This document shows positions 6,393 to 14,550 of a stretch of DNA of 64,000 nt, piece by piece. The stretch is from Hymenobacter sp. DG25A (GTDB lineage: Bacteria > Bacteroidota > Bacteroidia > Cytophagales > Hymenobacteraceae). The position numbers were made by a program, and so were the translations under genes. Every line of letters begins with the position of its first letter. Within the stretch, counting starts at the first letter, position 1. Below the pieces are notes generated by a model. It was not told the origin of the DNA and ran no database searches. It saw only the letters and a program-made list of their open reading frames with translations. The stretch is from contig NZ_CP012623.1 in assembly GCF_001280305.1 (NCBI RefSeq), positions 3,713,137 to 3,777,136 on the forward strand. The letters run 5' to 3'.

Positions 6393-9300
6393 TTGGAATC
6401 TACCCAAAGAACTATTCAGCTTCTGCTTAAGCCTGGCCAACATGATGGCGAGGGCCAACGCATAGCCGAAGCTGCCCAACGTCACCTTGGCCTGAATACC
6501 GGCCGGGTGCAAAGCACCGCCCTCTACACGGTGCGCTACCCCCTGAGCGGTGAGCAGCTGCGCGACTTCGCCACCCACTGCCTCCAGGATCCGGTGCTGC
6601 ACGACGTGGCCCTCGACGAGTTCCGCCACGGCGCCGAATACAAAAGCTATATCTTGGTGGCCAAGCTGCCCGGCGTGACGGACGACGAAGGCATATCGGC
6701 CCAGAACGCCCTCGGCGACTTCCTCAACGAGCCGCTCGATATCCATACCCAGCACATCTTCAGCAAGCGGCTCTACTTCCTGGAGCACGAGTTGCCGGAG
6801 AGTAGTCTGCGCCGCCTTGCCGAAGAGCTGCTCGGCAACAAGCTCATCAACCGCTTCGAAGTCGGCCCCATAACCCAGATCCGCGACTACACGCCGCGCC
6901 CGGGTGGTGGGGCCGAATCTATTACGGACACCGTGCGCCTGCTGGGCCTCTCGGATGAGGAGCTGGTTAAGCTGTCGAAAGACAACCTCTACGCCCTGAA
7001 CCTGGAGGAAATGCGCGCCGTGCGCGACCATTATACCAGCATTGCCCAGGAGCGCCAGGCCGCCGGCCTGCCCCAGGACCCCACCGACTGCGAGCTGGAA
7101 ATTATTGCTCAGACCTGGTCGGAGCACTGCAAGCACAAGGAGTTTTCGGCCCTCATTAAGTATAAGGATGCCGACACCGGCGAAACCTTCGAAGTCGACT
7201 CCTTATTCAAGACTTACATTAAAGACGCCACTTCCGAGGTAGACCGCCAGCTGCGGGCCAACGGCAACGACTGGCTGATTAAGGTATTCTCCGACAACGC
7301 CGGGGCCGTGCGCATCAACCCCGAGTCGTTGTTCGTGTGGAAGGTAGAAACGCACAATTCGCCCTCGGCCATCGACCCCTACGGCGGAGCTATAACCGGC
7401 ATTCTGGGCAACAACCGCGACCCGCTGGCTACCGGCATTGGCGGCGCGCGGCTGCTGTTCAATACCAACGTGCTGTGCTTCGGCAACCCCGAGTTTTCGG
7501 GTACTTTGCTGAGCAACCAGCTGCACCCGCGCCGCATTTTTGAAGGCGTGCGCAAGGGTATCGAGGACGGCGGCAACAAATCGGGCGTGCCTACCGTGAA
7601 CGGGGCTATTGTGTTTGATGACCGCTACGCCGGCAAACCGCTGGTGTACTGCGGTACCGGCGCCGTGATGCCCATGCAACTGGCCGGCCACGATTCTTGG
7701 GAGAAGAAAATTGACGCCCAGGACCGCATCATCATGGCCGGTGGCCGGGTGGGTAAAGACGGTATCCACGGCGCTACTTTCTCTTCCATTGAATTAGACG
7801 AAACCTCGCCCGCCACGGCGGTGCAGATCGGCTCGCCCATCACGCAGAAGCTGGCCATGGACTTCCTGATCCTGGCTACGCGCCGCGGCCTGATTAAGTG
7901 CAGCACCGATAACGGTGCGGGCGGCTTATCCTCCAGCATCGGCGAGCTGGCTACTATCAGCGGCGGTGCTGTGGTAGAGCTGGAAAAAGTACCCCTGAAA
8001 TACCCCGGTCTGCGGCCCTGGGAAATCTTTGTTTCCGAGTCGCAGGAGCGGTTTTCGCTGGCTGTGGAGCCCGCTAAGCTGGACGAGCTGCTGGCGTTGG
8101 GACAGGAAATGGAAGTAGAGCTGACTGACATCGGTTACTTCACTTCGGATGGTTTCCTGGATGTGCGCTTCGATGGCGCGTCAGTAGCCCATCTGAACAT
8201 GCATTTCCTGCACGAAGGCGTGCCGCGCAAAGTGCTGGAAGCCGAGTGGTGCAAGCCCCAGGCTTCAGAGCCGGCGCTGCCCACCAACCTCGACTATACC
8301 GACGTGCTGAGCCGCCTGCTCGGCAGCCTCAACATCTGCTCGCGCGAATCGGTGATTCGGCAGTACGACCACGAGGTGAAAGGCCGCACGATTATCAAGC
8401 CGCTCATGGGCGCTACCGGTCAGGCGCCGCAGGACGCGGCCGTGGTGCGCTTCAACTTCGAGAGCTGGGAAGGCGTGGCCGTGAGCAACGGTATTCTGCC
8501 TCGCTTCGGTGATTTGGATGCCTACCATATGTCGGCCGGCGCGTTTGATGAGGCTGTGCGCCAGATTGTAGCCGTGGGCGGGAAGCTTCCCAACCTGAGT
8601 TATGGCGACGGCAACTTCTGGTCCGTGAACGACAACTTCTGCGTGCCCGACTCGGTGTACGACCCCATCGGCAACCCCGATGGCAAACAGAAGCTGGCCA
8701 AGCTGGTGCGTATGTGCCAGGCCCTGCGTGATGCCACGGCAGCCTACTGCATCCCGCTCACCTCGGGCAAGGACTCCATGAAGAATGACTTCAAGGCCGA
8801 CGGCGTAAAGATTTCGGTGCCGCCCACGGTGCTGTACTCCATGACCGCCAAAATTGAGGACGTCCGCCATACCATCACCTCCGACTTCAAGCAAGCCGAC
8901 GATGTGGTGTACCTGCTGGGCGAAACCTACGACGAGCTGGGCGGCTCAGAGTTCTACCAGCTGCTGGGTGAGCTGGGAGCCAATGTGCCCCAGGTTCGTT
9001 TCGCGGAAGCCAAAGCCCTGTACACGCTGATGGGAGAGGCCAACGATAAAAAGCTCATCCAATCCTGCCACGACCTCTCGGATGGCGGCCTGGCGGTGGC
9101 ACTTGCTGAGGCCACATTTGGTTATGGCTTTGGCGCTGCTATAGAATTGCCGGCCAGTGGGTTGAGTGTAACAGCACAGTTGTTCTCAGAGTCGCACTCC
9201 CGCTTTGTGGCCACGGTGGCCCCGGAAGATGTGGTGGCTTTTGAGCAGCACTTCGGCAGCCGGGCCACGCGCCTGGGCCGCGTAACCCAGGACGGCCAGC

Positions 9301-9422
9301 TGACGGTACAGCACGGTGGTCAGACGGTCGTTTCGGCCAGCACGACGGCCCTGCGCCACGAGTGGACCAATGGTCCCGTTAATCGAATCATCGGCTTCGG
9401 CCAGCATGCGGAAGCGCAATAG
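6393..9422 (+). CDS. purL: Phosphoribosylformylglycinamidine synthase, synthetase subunit (PurS-PurL fusion type)
   Basis: PurL makes FGAM from FGAR with ATP and ammonia from glutamine. The chain is 1009 residues: an N-terminal PurS-like/linker part (about 1-220), then two AIRS-type halves. Recognisable motifs are ETHNSPSAIDPYGGA, GGRVGKDGIHGATFSS, STDNGAGGLSS, LTSGKDSMKND and CHDLSDGGLAVALAEA. The chain stops after the second half, without the glutaminase domain that ends the 1200-1300-residue large form. The stand-alone small form is only about 740 residues, so this is an intermediate layout. Glutaminase is encoded by the next gene, 4 bases on. The start is TTG at 6393; no ATG fits. Confidence 0.93.
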   Translation: MESTQRTIQLLLKPGQHDGEGQRIAEAAQRHLGLNTGRVQSTALYTVRYPLSGEQLRDFATHCLQDPVLHDVALDEFRHGAEYKSYILVAKLPGVTDDEGISAQNALGDFLNEPLDIHTQHIFSKRLYFLEHELPESSLRRLAEELLGNKLINRFEVGPITQIRDYTPRPGGGAESITDTVRLLGLSDEELVKLSKDNLYALNLEEMRAVRDHYTSIAQERQAAGLPQDPTDCELEIIAQTWSEHCKHKEFSALIKYKDADTGETFEVDSLFKTYIKDATSEVDRQLRANGNDWLIKVFSDNAGAVRINPESLFVWKVETHNSPSAIDPYGGAITGILGNNRDPLATGIGGARLLFNTNVLCFGNPEFSGTLLSNQLHPRRIFEGVRKGIEDGGNKSGVPTVNGAIVFDDRYAGKPLVYCGTGAVMPMQLAGHDSWEKKIDAQDRIIMAGGRVGKDGIHGATFSSIELDETSPATAVQIGSPITQKLAMDFLILATRRGLIKCSTDNGAGGLSSSIGELATISGGAVVELEKVPLKYPGLRPWEIFVSESQERFSLAVEPAKLDELLALGQEMEVELTDIGYFTSDGFLDVRFDGASVAHLNMHFLHEGVPRKVLEAEWCKPQASEPALPTNLDYTDVLSRLLGSLNICSRESVIRQYDHEVKGRTIIKPLMGATGQAPQDAAVVRFNFESWEGVAVSNGILPRFGDLDAYHMSAGAFDEAVRQIVAVGGKLPNLSYGDGNFWSVNDNFCVPDSVYDPIGNPDGKQKLAKLVRMCQALRDATAAYCIPLTSGKDSMKNDFKADGVKISVPPTVLYSMTAKIEDVRHTITSDFKQADDVVYLLGETYDELGGSEFYQLLGELGANVPQVRFAEAKALYTLMGEANDKKLIQSCHDLSDGGLAVALAEATFGYGFGAAIELPASGLSVTAQLFSESHSRFVATVAPEDVVAFEQHFGSRATRLGRVTQDGQLTVQHGGQTVVSASTTALRHEWTNGPVNRIIGFGQHAEAQ

Positions 9423-9426
9423 CCAG

Positions 9427-10467
9427 ATGGAACAGCAACCAATTTTGCCGGATTTAACCACGCCGCCCCGGCCGCAGCACGACGACCCGGGCCACGAAGT
9501 GGTGGACCGGGAGGGCAACATCAAGTTGCCCGGCTACAAAAGCGTAGACCCCGGCCACGAAACAACGGAGCCGCTGAAAAGTAGCCCGGAGTCCGGACAT
9601 AGCCCGAAAGTGCGCGCCCTCATTCTGACCGGTTTCGGCATCAACTGCGAGGAAGAGTACGCCGCCGCTTACCGGCTGGCGGGCGCCGAAGCCACCATTG
9701 TGCACCTCAACCAGGTGCTGCACGGCCACGTCAGCATCCACGACTACGACATCCTGAACTTCCCCGGCGGTTTTTCGTTCGGCGACGACCTCGGCTCGGG
9801 CGTGGTGCTGGCAAACAAGCTTCGCTACCGCAAAAACGCCGAGGGTCGCACCCTGATCGACGACATCAAGCAGTTCGTTGCCAACGGCAAGTTTGTGATG
9901 GGCATCTGCAATGGCTTCCAGGTGCTGGTGAAGCTGGGCCTGCTGCCCAACCTAAGCGGCCACGTAACGCCGGAAGTGACCCTGACGCACAATGCCTCGG
10001 GCCGTTACGAAGACCGTTGGGTGAAGCTGAAAGTCAACCCGAAATCAAACTCTCCCTTCCTGAAAGGCATTGACACGATGGAAGTGCCGGTGCGCCACGG
10101 CGAAGGTCGCCTTATTATTAAGGGCGAAGACACGCTGGCGGAAATTGAAGCCCGGGGCCTGAATTGCCTGGCTTACACCGATTTCGACGGCTCGCCGACG
10201 GACGTGTATCCTTTCAACCCCAACGGTGCCGACCTGAATTGCGCCGGCCTGACCGACACCACCGGCCAGGTATTCGGCCTGATGCCGCACCCTGAGGCTT
10301 TCCTCTCGCTGTACAATCACCCCGACTGGGCCCGGCGCAAGCGCCAGAACCCCCAGCTGAGCGAGGAAGGCGACGGCCTAAAGCTGTTCCGCAACATTGT
10401 GGAACACGTGCAAGGCCAGCGCCAGGCCGCTACTACGCCCCAGCAAGCCCGCCAGTTTACATCCTAG
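9427..10467 (+). CDS. purQ: Phosphoribosylformylglycinamidine synthase, glutaminase subunit
   Basis: This class I glutamine amidotransferase releases ammonia for the PurL partner. The nucleophile motif GICNGFQVL and the His/Glu motif LMPHPEAF complete the Cys-His-Glu triad. The protein is 346 residues from ATG 9427, longer than ordinary PurQ (about 230), because of a polar extension of about 58 residues before VRALILTGFGINCE. The extension contains a duplicated DPGHE segment (DDPGHEVVD and VDPGHETTE). The frame is open further upstream inside purL, but the ATG 4 bases after the purL stop is the natural start. Translational coupling with purL is likely. Confidence 0.92.
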   Translation: MEQQPILPDLTTPPRPQHDDPGHEVVDREGNIKLPGYKSVDPGHETTEPLKSSPESGHSPKVRALILTGFGINCEEEYAAAYRLAGAEATIVHLNQVLHGHVSIHDYDILNFPGGFSFGDDLGSGVVLANKLRYRKNAEGRTLIDDIKQFVANGKFVMGICNGFQVLVKLGLLPNLSGHVTPEVTLTHNASGRYEDRWVKLKVNPKSNSPFLKGIDTMEVPVRHGEGRLIIKGEDTLAEIEARGLNCLAYTDFDGSPTDVYPFNPNGADLNCAGLTDTTGQVFGLMPHPEAFLSLYNHPDWARRKRQNPQLSEEGDGLKLFRNIVEHVQGQRQAATTPQQARQFTS

Positions 10468-10513
10468 ACACCTCCGCACTCCGCTGACCTAGTGCCGGCT
10501 GCTAATTCGTCGT

Positions 10514-11446
10514 ATGAACACCCTCAATCACTTCGATACCCCCCAGCTCGAACTCCTGCACCGCGGCAAAGTTCGCGACTCGTACCGCGCGCCTTCGGGC
10601 GAGCGGCTCATCGTGGTAACCGACCGTCTGTCAGCGTTTGACTCGGTGCTGGAAACGCCCGTGGCCCACAAAGGCGCGGTGCTGAACGGGCTGGCTGCTT
10701 TCTGGTTCGACAAAACCCGGCACATCATCCCCAACCACGTGATTTCGCTGCCCGACCCGAACGTGACGCTGGCCAAGGAAGCCGAGCCGATTCGGGTGGA
10801 GATGGTGGTGCGGAACTACCTCACGGGCTCCATGTGGCGCGGCTACCAGCAGGGTCAGCGCACGTTCTCGGGCGTGACGGTGCCGGACGGCCTGACCAAG
10901 CACCAGAAATTCCCCGAGCCCATCGTGACGCCTACCACCAAGGAGGAGTCGGACCGCGAGATTACGCCGGAGAACCTGGTATCGGAAGGCTGGGTGTCGG
11001 CGGAGCTGTATGAGAAGATGCGGGTGAAGTCGCTGGAGCTGTTCAACTTCGCTTCCCAGTGGATGGCGGAGCGCGGCATCATCCTGGTGGATACCAAGTA
11101 CGAGTTTGGTTTGCTGAATGGGGAGCTGATTCTGATTGACGAAATCCACACGCCCGATTCGTCGCGGTTCTGGAGCGCCGAGGACTATGCCAAGAACCCC
11201 GAAACGGCCGAGCAGATGGACAAGGAATACGTGCGCCAGTGGCTGATTGCTAACAAAACGGAAGCAGGCTACCCCCGCGCCCTCACGCCCGAAGTGTCCG
11301 CCGAAGCCACCCGCCGCTACCTCGATATCTACGAGCGTATCACGGGTGCCCCACTGCCCACCGGCAACGAAACCACTGCCGGCGGCGACGTCCGGGCCCG
11401 CCTTGTGGGCAACCTCGTGCGCGCCGGTATCATGAAAAATGAATAA
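10514..11446 (+). CDS. purC: SAICAR synthetase (phosphoribosylaminoimidazole-succinocarboxamide synthase)
   Basis: PurC couples CAIR with aspartate using ATP. The protein is 310 residues, the longer form typical of Bacteroidota and yeast Ade1. It shows the N-terminal LLHRGKVRDSY glycine-rich loop, VVTDRLSAFDSVL, VVRNYLTGSMWRGY, and the nucleotide-site motif ILVDTKYEFG followed by LIDEIHTPDSSRFW. It is 46 bases downstream of purQ. Downstream, two genes unrelated to purine synthesis interrupt the series before purD. Confidence 0.95.
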   Translation: MNTLNHFDTPQLELLHRGKVRDSYRAPSGERLIVVTDRLSAFDSVLETPVAHKGAVLNGLAAFWFDKTRHIIPNHVISLPDPNVTLAKEAEPIRVEMVVRNYLTGSMWRGYQQGQRTFSGVTVPDGLTKHQKFPEPIVTPTTKEESDREITPENLVSEGWVSAELYEKMRVKSLELFNFASQWMAERGIILVDTKYEFGLLNGELILIDEIHTPDSSRFWSAEDYAKNPETAEQMDKEYVRQWLIANKTEAGYPRALTPEVSAEATRRYLDIYERITGAPLPTGNETTAGGDVRARLVGNLVRAGIMKNE

Positions 11447-11536
11447 GCTCGTCGGTGATTATGCCCTCGGCTACTCCTAACCTCACAGTAGTGCGCCCCG
11501 ATAACGCTAAGCTGCGGGCGCTGTAATACCAAGCCA

Positions 11537-11920
11537 ATGAACGTTGCGAAACACAAACAACTAGTGCAAGATTACATTGAAGCGTACAACCGCTTCGATG
11601 TAGAGGGGATGGTGCGCCATCTGCACGAAGACGTGGTGTTCCGCAACATTTCCGGCGGCGAAGTCAACCTGACAACCACCGGTAAGGAAAGCTTCCGTCA
11701 GCAGGCCGAGCAAGCCAGGCAGTACTTCTCGCAACGGAAGCAGCACATCACTAATTGGCTGGTAGCCGACAACCGCGTGGAAGTGCTGATTGACTATACC
11801 GGCGTGGCGGCCATTGAGTTTCCTAATGGTTTAAAGCCGGGCGATACGCTACAGCTGCAGGGTAAGTCGGTTTTTGAGTTTGCCGATAGTCAGATTGTTT
11901 CCATCAACGACATCAGCTAG
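11537..11920 (+). CDS. SnoaL/NTF2-like protein
   Basis: The 127 residues fit the cone-shaped NTF2/SnoaL fold: an N-terminal helix (KQLVQDYIEAYNRFDVEGMVRH), a HEDVVFRNI strand, and alternating strands through VLIDYTGVAAIEF to SVFEFADSQIVSINDI. The family is diverse (cyclases, isomerases, pure binding proteins) and no catalytic residue can be assigned. The stop is 4 bases before the acetyltransferase start, so the two genes form a pair inserted in the purine cluster. Its base composition is closer to neutral than the GC-rich pur genes. Confidence 0.8.
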   Translation: MNVAKHKQLVQDYIEAYNRFDVEGMVRHLHEDVVFRNISGGEVNLTTTGKESFRQQAEQARQYFSQRKQHITNWLVADNRVEVLIDYTGVAAIEFPNGLKPGDTLQLQGKSVFEFADSQIVSINDIS

Positions 11921-11924
11921 ACGC

Positions 11925-12560
11925 ATGAGTAAATTTGGTCCCGATACAGCAATAAAGTTTCCCCTGGCCGCTTATAGTCGCCTGTGCTTCTTGAAAAATG
12001 TTGTGACGAATCCAAATATCATCGTGGGTGACTACACCTACTATGATGACTTCGAGGATGTTGCCAACTTTGAAAAGAATGTGAAATATCATTTTGAGTT
12101 CACGGGTGACAAATTGATTATTGGGAAATTTTGCATGATTGCCTCCGGTGTAACCTTCATTATGAACGGAGCTAATCATTTAACTGATGCCCTTACCACG
12201 TATCCGTTTGCCATATTCGAGCACGGCTGGGAAGGCGCTATGACTGGGAAGAGCTATCCTACAAAGGGAGACTTGGTGATTGGCAATGATGTTTGGATTG
12301 GCCACAATGCCACTATTATGGCTGGCGTAACCATTGGCGACGGTGCTATAATCGCTACTAACGCTACTGTAGTGAAGGATGTGGCACCTTATACCATCGT
12401 GGGAGGCAATCCGGCGCAGACTATCAAGCAGCGTTTTTCGGCAGAAGAAACTGCGGCGCTTTTGCAAGTCAAGTGGTGGGATTGGAGTCCGGAGAAAATC
12501 ACCAGTAATCTCGCGGCGCTGACCAGTAACAACGTTAAGGCGCTTAAGCAGTGTATTTAA
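11925..12560 (+). CDS. Vat/CatB-type xenobiotic O-acetyltransferase (left-handed beta-helix)
   Basis: The 211 residues align along their length with the streptogramin A acetyltransferase (Vat) group: VGDYTYYDD, IIGKFCMIASGVTFIMNGANH with the catalytic His, TYPFAIFEHGW, then hexapeptide repeats IGNDVWIGHNATIMAGVTIG, and GGNPAQTIKQRF-KWWDW. These trimeric enzymes transfer acetyl from acetyl-CoA to a hydroxyl of a small molecule. Chromosomal homologues often have no proven drug substrate. The gene is visibly more AT-rich than purC and purD on either side and starts 4 bases after the NTF2-like gene, which suggests acquisition as a pair. ATG 11925 is chosen over an upstream frame that overlaps the previous gene. 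Confidence 0.85.
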   Translation: MSKFGPDTAIKFPLAAYSRLCFLKNVVTNPNIIVGDYTYYDDFEDVANFEKNVKYHFEFTGDKLIIGKFCMIASGVTFIMNGANHLTDALTTYPFAIFEHGWEGAMTGKSYPTKGDLVIGNDVWIGHNATIMAGVTIGDGAIIATNATVVKDVAPYTIVGGNPAQTIKQRFSAEETAALLQVKWWDWSPEKITSNLAALTSNNVKALKQCI

Positions 12561-12582
12561 GAAATGATGCTTCCTGAATAAT

Positions 12583-13866
12583 ATGGCAACTTCTAAACCC
12601 ATAGTACTTCTCGGCGGCGGGGCCCGTGAACACGCCATGGCGTGGAAGCTGACCCGCGACGGCGCCACCGTGCACGTGCTGCCCGGCAACGGCGGCATCC
12701 CCAACAGCCATCCCGAAATCAGCGCCACCGACTTTCCGGCTATCCAGGGGTTCTGCGAAGCGCACGGTATCAAGCTCATCGTGGTAGGACCAGAGGCGCC
12801 TTTGGCCGCCGGGGTAACCGACTATTTTGTCGCTTCTGATATCCGGGTGTTTGGTCCGAGCCGGGCCGGGGCTACGCTGGAAAGCTCTAAGGTGTGGAGC
12901 AAAGATTTTATGCGGCGGCACGGGGTGGCTACGGCTATGTCGTGGCAGTACCGCAGCGACAAGCTGGAAGCTGCCCGCGCCAAAGCCACCGAGTTGGCAG
13001 GGCAGGTAGTAGTGAAATATGATGGGCTGGCTGCGGGCAAGGGCGTGTATGTGTGCTCTTCCGTGGAAGAGGCCCACGCCGCGCTGGACGATTTGCAGCA
13101 GCAGCACACCGGCTGGTTTAGCTTCCTGCTGGAAGAAAAGCTGTCCGGCCCCGAAATCAGCATTATCGGCGTAACCGATGGCAACCGCATCCGGCTGCTG
13201 GCGCCTTCCCAGGACCACAAGCAGCTGCTGGCCGGCGACCAGGGCCCCAACACCGGCGGCATGGGCGCCTACTGCCCCGTGCCCTTCGCTGATGATAACG
13301 TGCTGGCGGCCATCCGCACCGCCATTGTAGATCCTACGCTGGGTGGCCTGCAGAAAGAGCAGTTCAACTTCAAAGGCTTCCTGTATTTCGGCATCATGCT
13401 CACGCCCCAGGGGCCCAAGCTGCTGGAATACAACGCCCGCCTCGGCGACCCGGAAGCCGAAGTGCTGCTGCCCGCCCTGGAAAGCAGCCTGCTGGAGCTG
13501 ATTGAAGCCACGCTGGATGGCCGGCTGCAGGAAACGGTGGTTCGCCAGCGCCGCGGCTACTACGTGGGCGTGGTGCTGGCCTCGGGCGGCTACCCCGCCG
13601 CACAGTTCCCCACCGGCTTCCCCATCACCGGCCTGGACCAGCTGCACCCCAGCATCCTGGCCTTCCACGGCGCTACCAAGCACAATGCTGAAGGCCAGCT
13701 GGTAACTAGCGGCGGCCGGGTAATGGTACTGGTGGGCCACGGTGATGAGCTGGAAGAGGCTGTGCATCACGTGTATCGGGAAGCAGAAAAGGTTAAATTT
13801 CAGGATGTGTACATCCGCACAGACATTGGCCAGCGGCCGACTCCCGTTCTTGAACTCACCCGGTAA
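12583..13866 (+). CDS. purD: Phosphoribosylamine-glycine ligase (GAR synthetase)
   Basis: PurD is an ATP-grasp enzyme that joins glycine to phosphoribosylamine. The protein has 427 residues, the family's usual length. Visible are the N-terminal LLGGGAREHAMAWKL loop, VVVGPEAPLAAGV, VVVKYDGLAAGKGVYVC (ATP-grasp), the substrate loop DHKQLLAGDQGPNTGGMGAYCPVP and the metal-binding LEYNARLGDPEAEVLLP. It follows the acetyltransferase by 22 bases and its end overlaps purN. Confidence 0.95.
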   Translation: MATSKPIVLLGGGAREHAMAWKLTRDGATVHVLPGNGGIPNSHPEISATDFPAIQGFCEAHGIKLIVVGPEAPLAAGVTDYFVASDIRVFGPSRAGATLESSKVWSKDFMRRHGVATAMSWQYRSDKLEAARAKATELAGQVVVKYDGLAAGKGVYVCSSVEEAHAALDDLQQQHTGWFSFLLEEKLSGPEISIIGVTDGNRIRLLAPSQDHKQLLAGDQGPNTGGMGAYCPVPFADDNVLAAIRTAIVDPTLGGLQKEQFNFKGFLYFGIMLTPQGPKLLEYNARLGDPEAEVLLPALESSLLELIEATLDGRLQETVVRQRRGYYVGVVLASGGYPAAQFPTGFPITGLDQLHPSILAFHGATKHNAEGQLVTSGGRVMVLVGHGDELEEAVHHVYREAEKVKFQDVYIRTDIGQRPTPVLELTR

Positions 13867-14542
13867 CCATACTACCCGCAAGCAGCGCCTGGCCATTTTA
13901 TTGTCGGGCAGGGGCTCCAATATGGTGGCGCTGGTAAAAGCCGTGCAACACGGGGTGCTGCAGGATGTGGCCGAAATAGCGGTGGTATTCAGCAACAAGC
14001 CTGATGCCCCCGGCTTGGAAACCGCCAGGGCGCTGGGCTGCCTCACCGATAGCCTGAGCAGCCAGGGCCATAAACGGGCCGATTTTGATGCCGCGGTAGT
14101 AGATATTCTGAACAGCTACCAGCCTGATTACGTGGTGCTGGCCGGCTACATGCGCATCCTGTCGCCTACGTTTATTCGGGCGTTTGCCGGGCGCATTCTC
14201 AACATTCACCCCGCTGACACCCATCAGCACCAAGGGCTGCACGCTTATGAATGGGCCTTTGAACACCAGCTGCCGGAAACCAAAATCACGGTGCATCTGG
14301 TTGACGAAGGCCTGGATACCGGGCCTGTGCTGGCCCAGGAACCAGTTGATCTGCGCGGGGCTGATACCCTGGCAGAAGTAGAGCGCCGCGGCCTGGCCGT
14401 GGAGCATCAGCTTTACGCCACTACGCTGGCCCGCCTGCTTCGGGGCGAGCTGCCTGACCTGCCTGCCGAAGCGGCTCTGACCACACCCCATACACCACCC
14501 ACCTCCGTTGCCAGCCTCCCGGGGCCGGCAACTAACAACTAA
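13850..14542 (+). CDS. purN: Phosphoribosylglycinamide formyltransferase
   Basis: PurN transfers a formyl group from 10-formyl-THF to GAR. The core shows LAILLSGRGSNM (phosphate loop), VVLAGYMRILSPTF, NIHP and VDEGLDTGPVLAQ, so the catalytic Asn, His and Asp remain. The loop that normally reads HPSLLP is instead HPADTHQHQGLHA, unusual but of the same length. Start choice is uncertain: the TTG at 13850 overlaps purD by 17 bases and gives 230 residues. An ATG at 13805 lies too deep in purD. The last 30 residues are a Thr/Pro-rich tail absent from shorter family members. purF follows after 8 bases. Confidence 0.85.
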   Translation: MNSPGNHTTRKQRLAILLSGRGSNMVALVKAVQHGVLQDVAEIAVVFSNKPDAPGLETARALGCLTDSLSSQGHKRADFDAAVVDILNSYQPDYVVLAGYMRILSPTFIRAFAGRILNIHPADTHQHQGLHAYEWAFEHQLPETKITVHLVDEGLDTGPVLAQEPVDLRGADTLAEVERRGLAVEHQLYATTLARLLRGELPDLPAEAALTTPHTPPTSVASLPGPATNN

Positions 14543-14550
14543 GAACTGCC

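Noticed and set aside
9316-9430. Possible frameshift joining purL and purQ into one large enzyme
   Set aside because: purL ends after its natural last domain, purQ has its own ATG 4 bases later, and the extra PurQ N-terminus is not a piece of a PurL linker that I can identify. Two genes are more likely.
11461-11526. A 21-codon frame (MPSATPNLTVVRPDNAKLRAL) between purC and the NTF2-like gene
   Set aside because: It could be a gene remnant, but it is too short and no parent family was recognised.
12544-14046. A 500-codon minus-strand frame opposite purD
   Set aside because: The plus strand encodes complete PurD; the antisense translation has no recognisable motif and a low-complexity His/Gln/Val composition.
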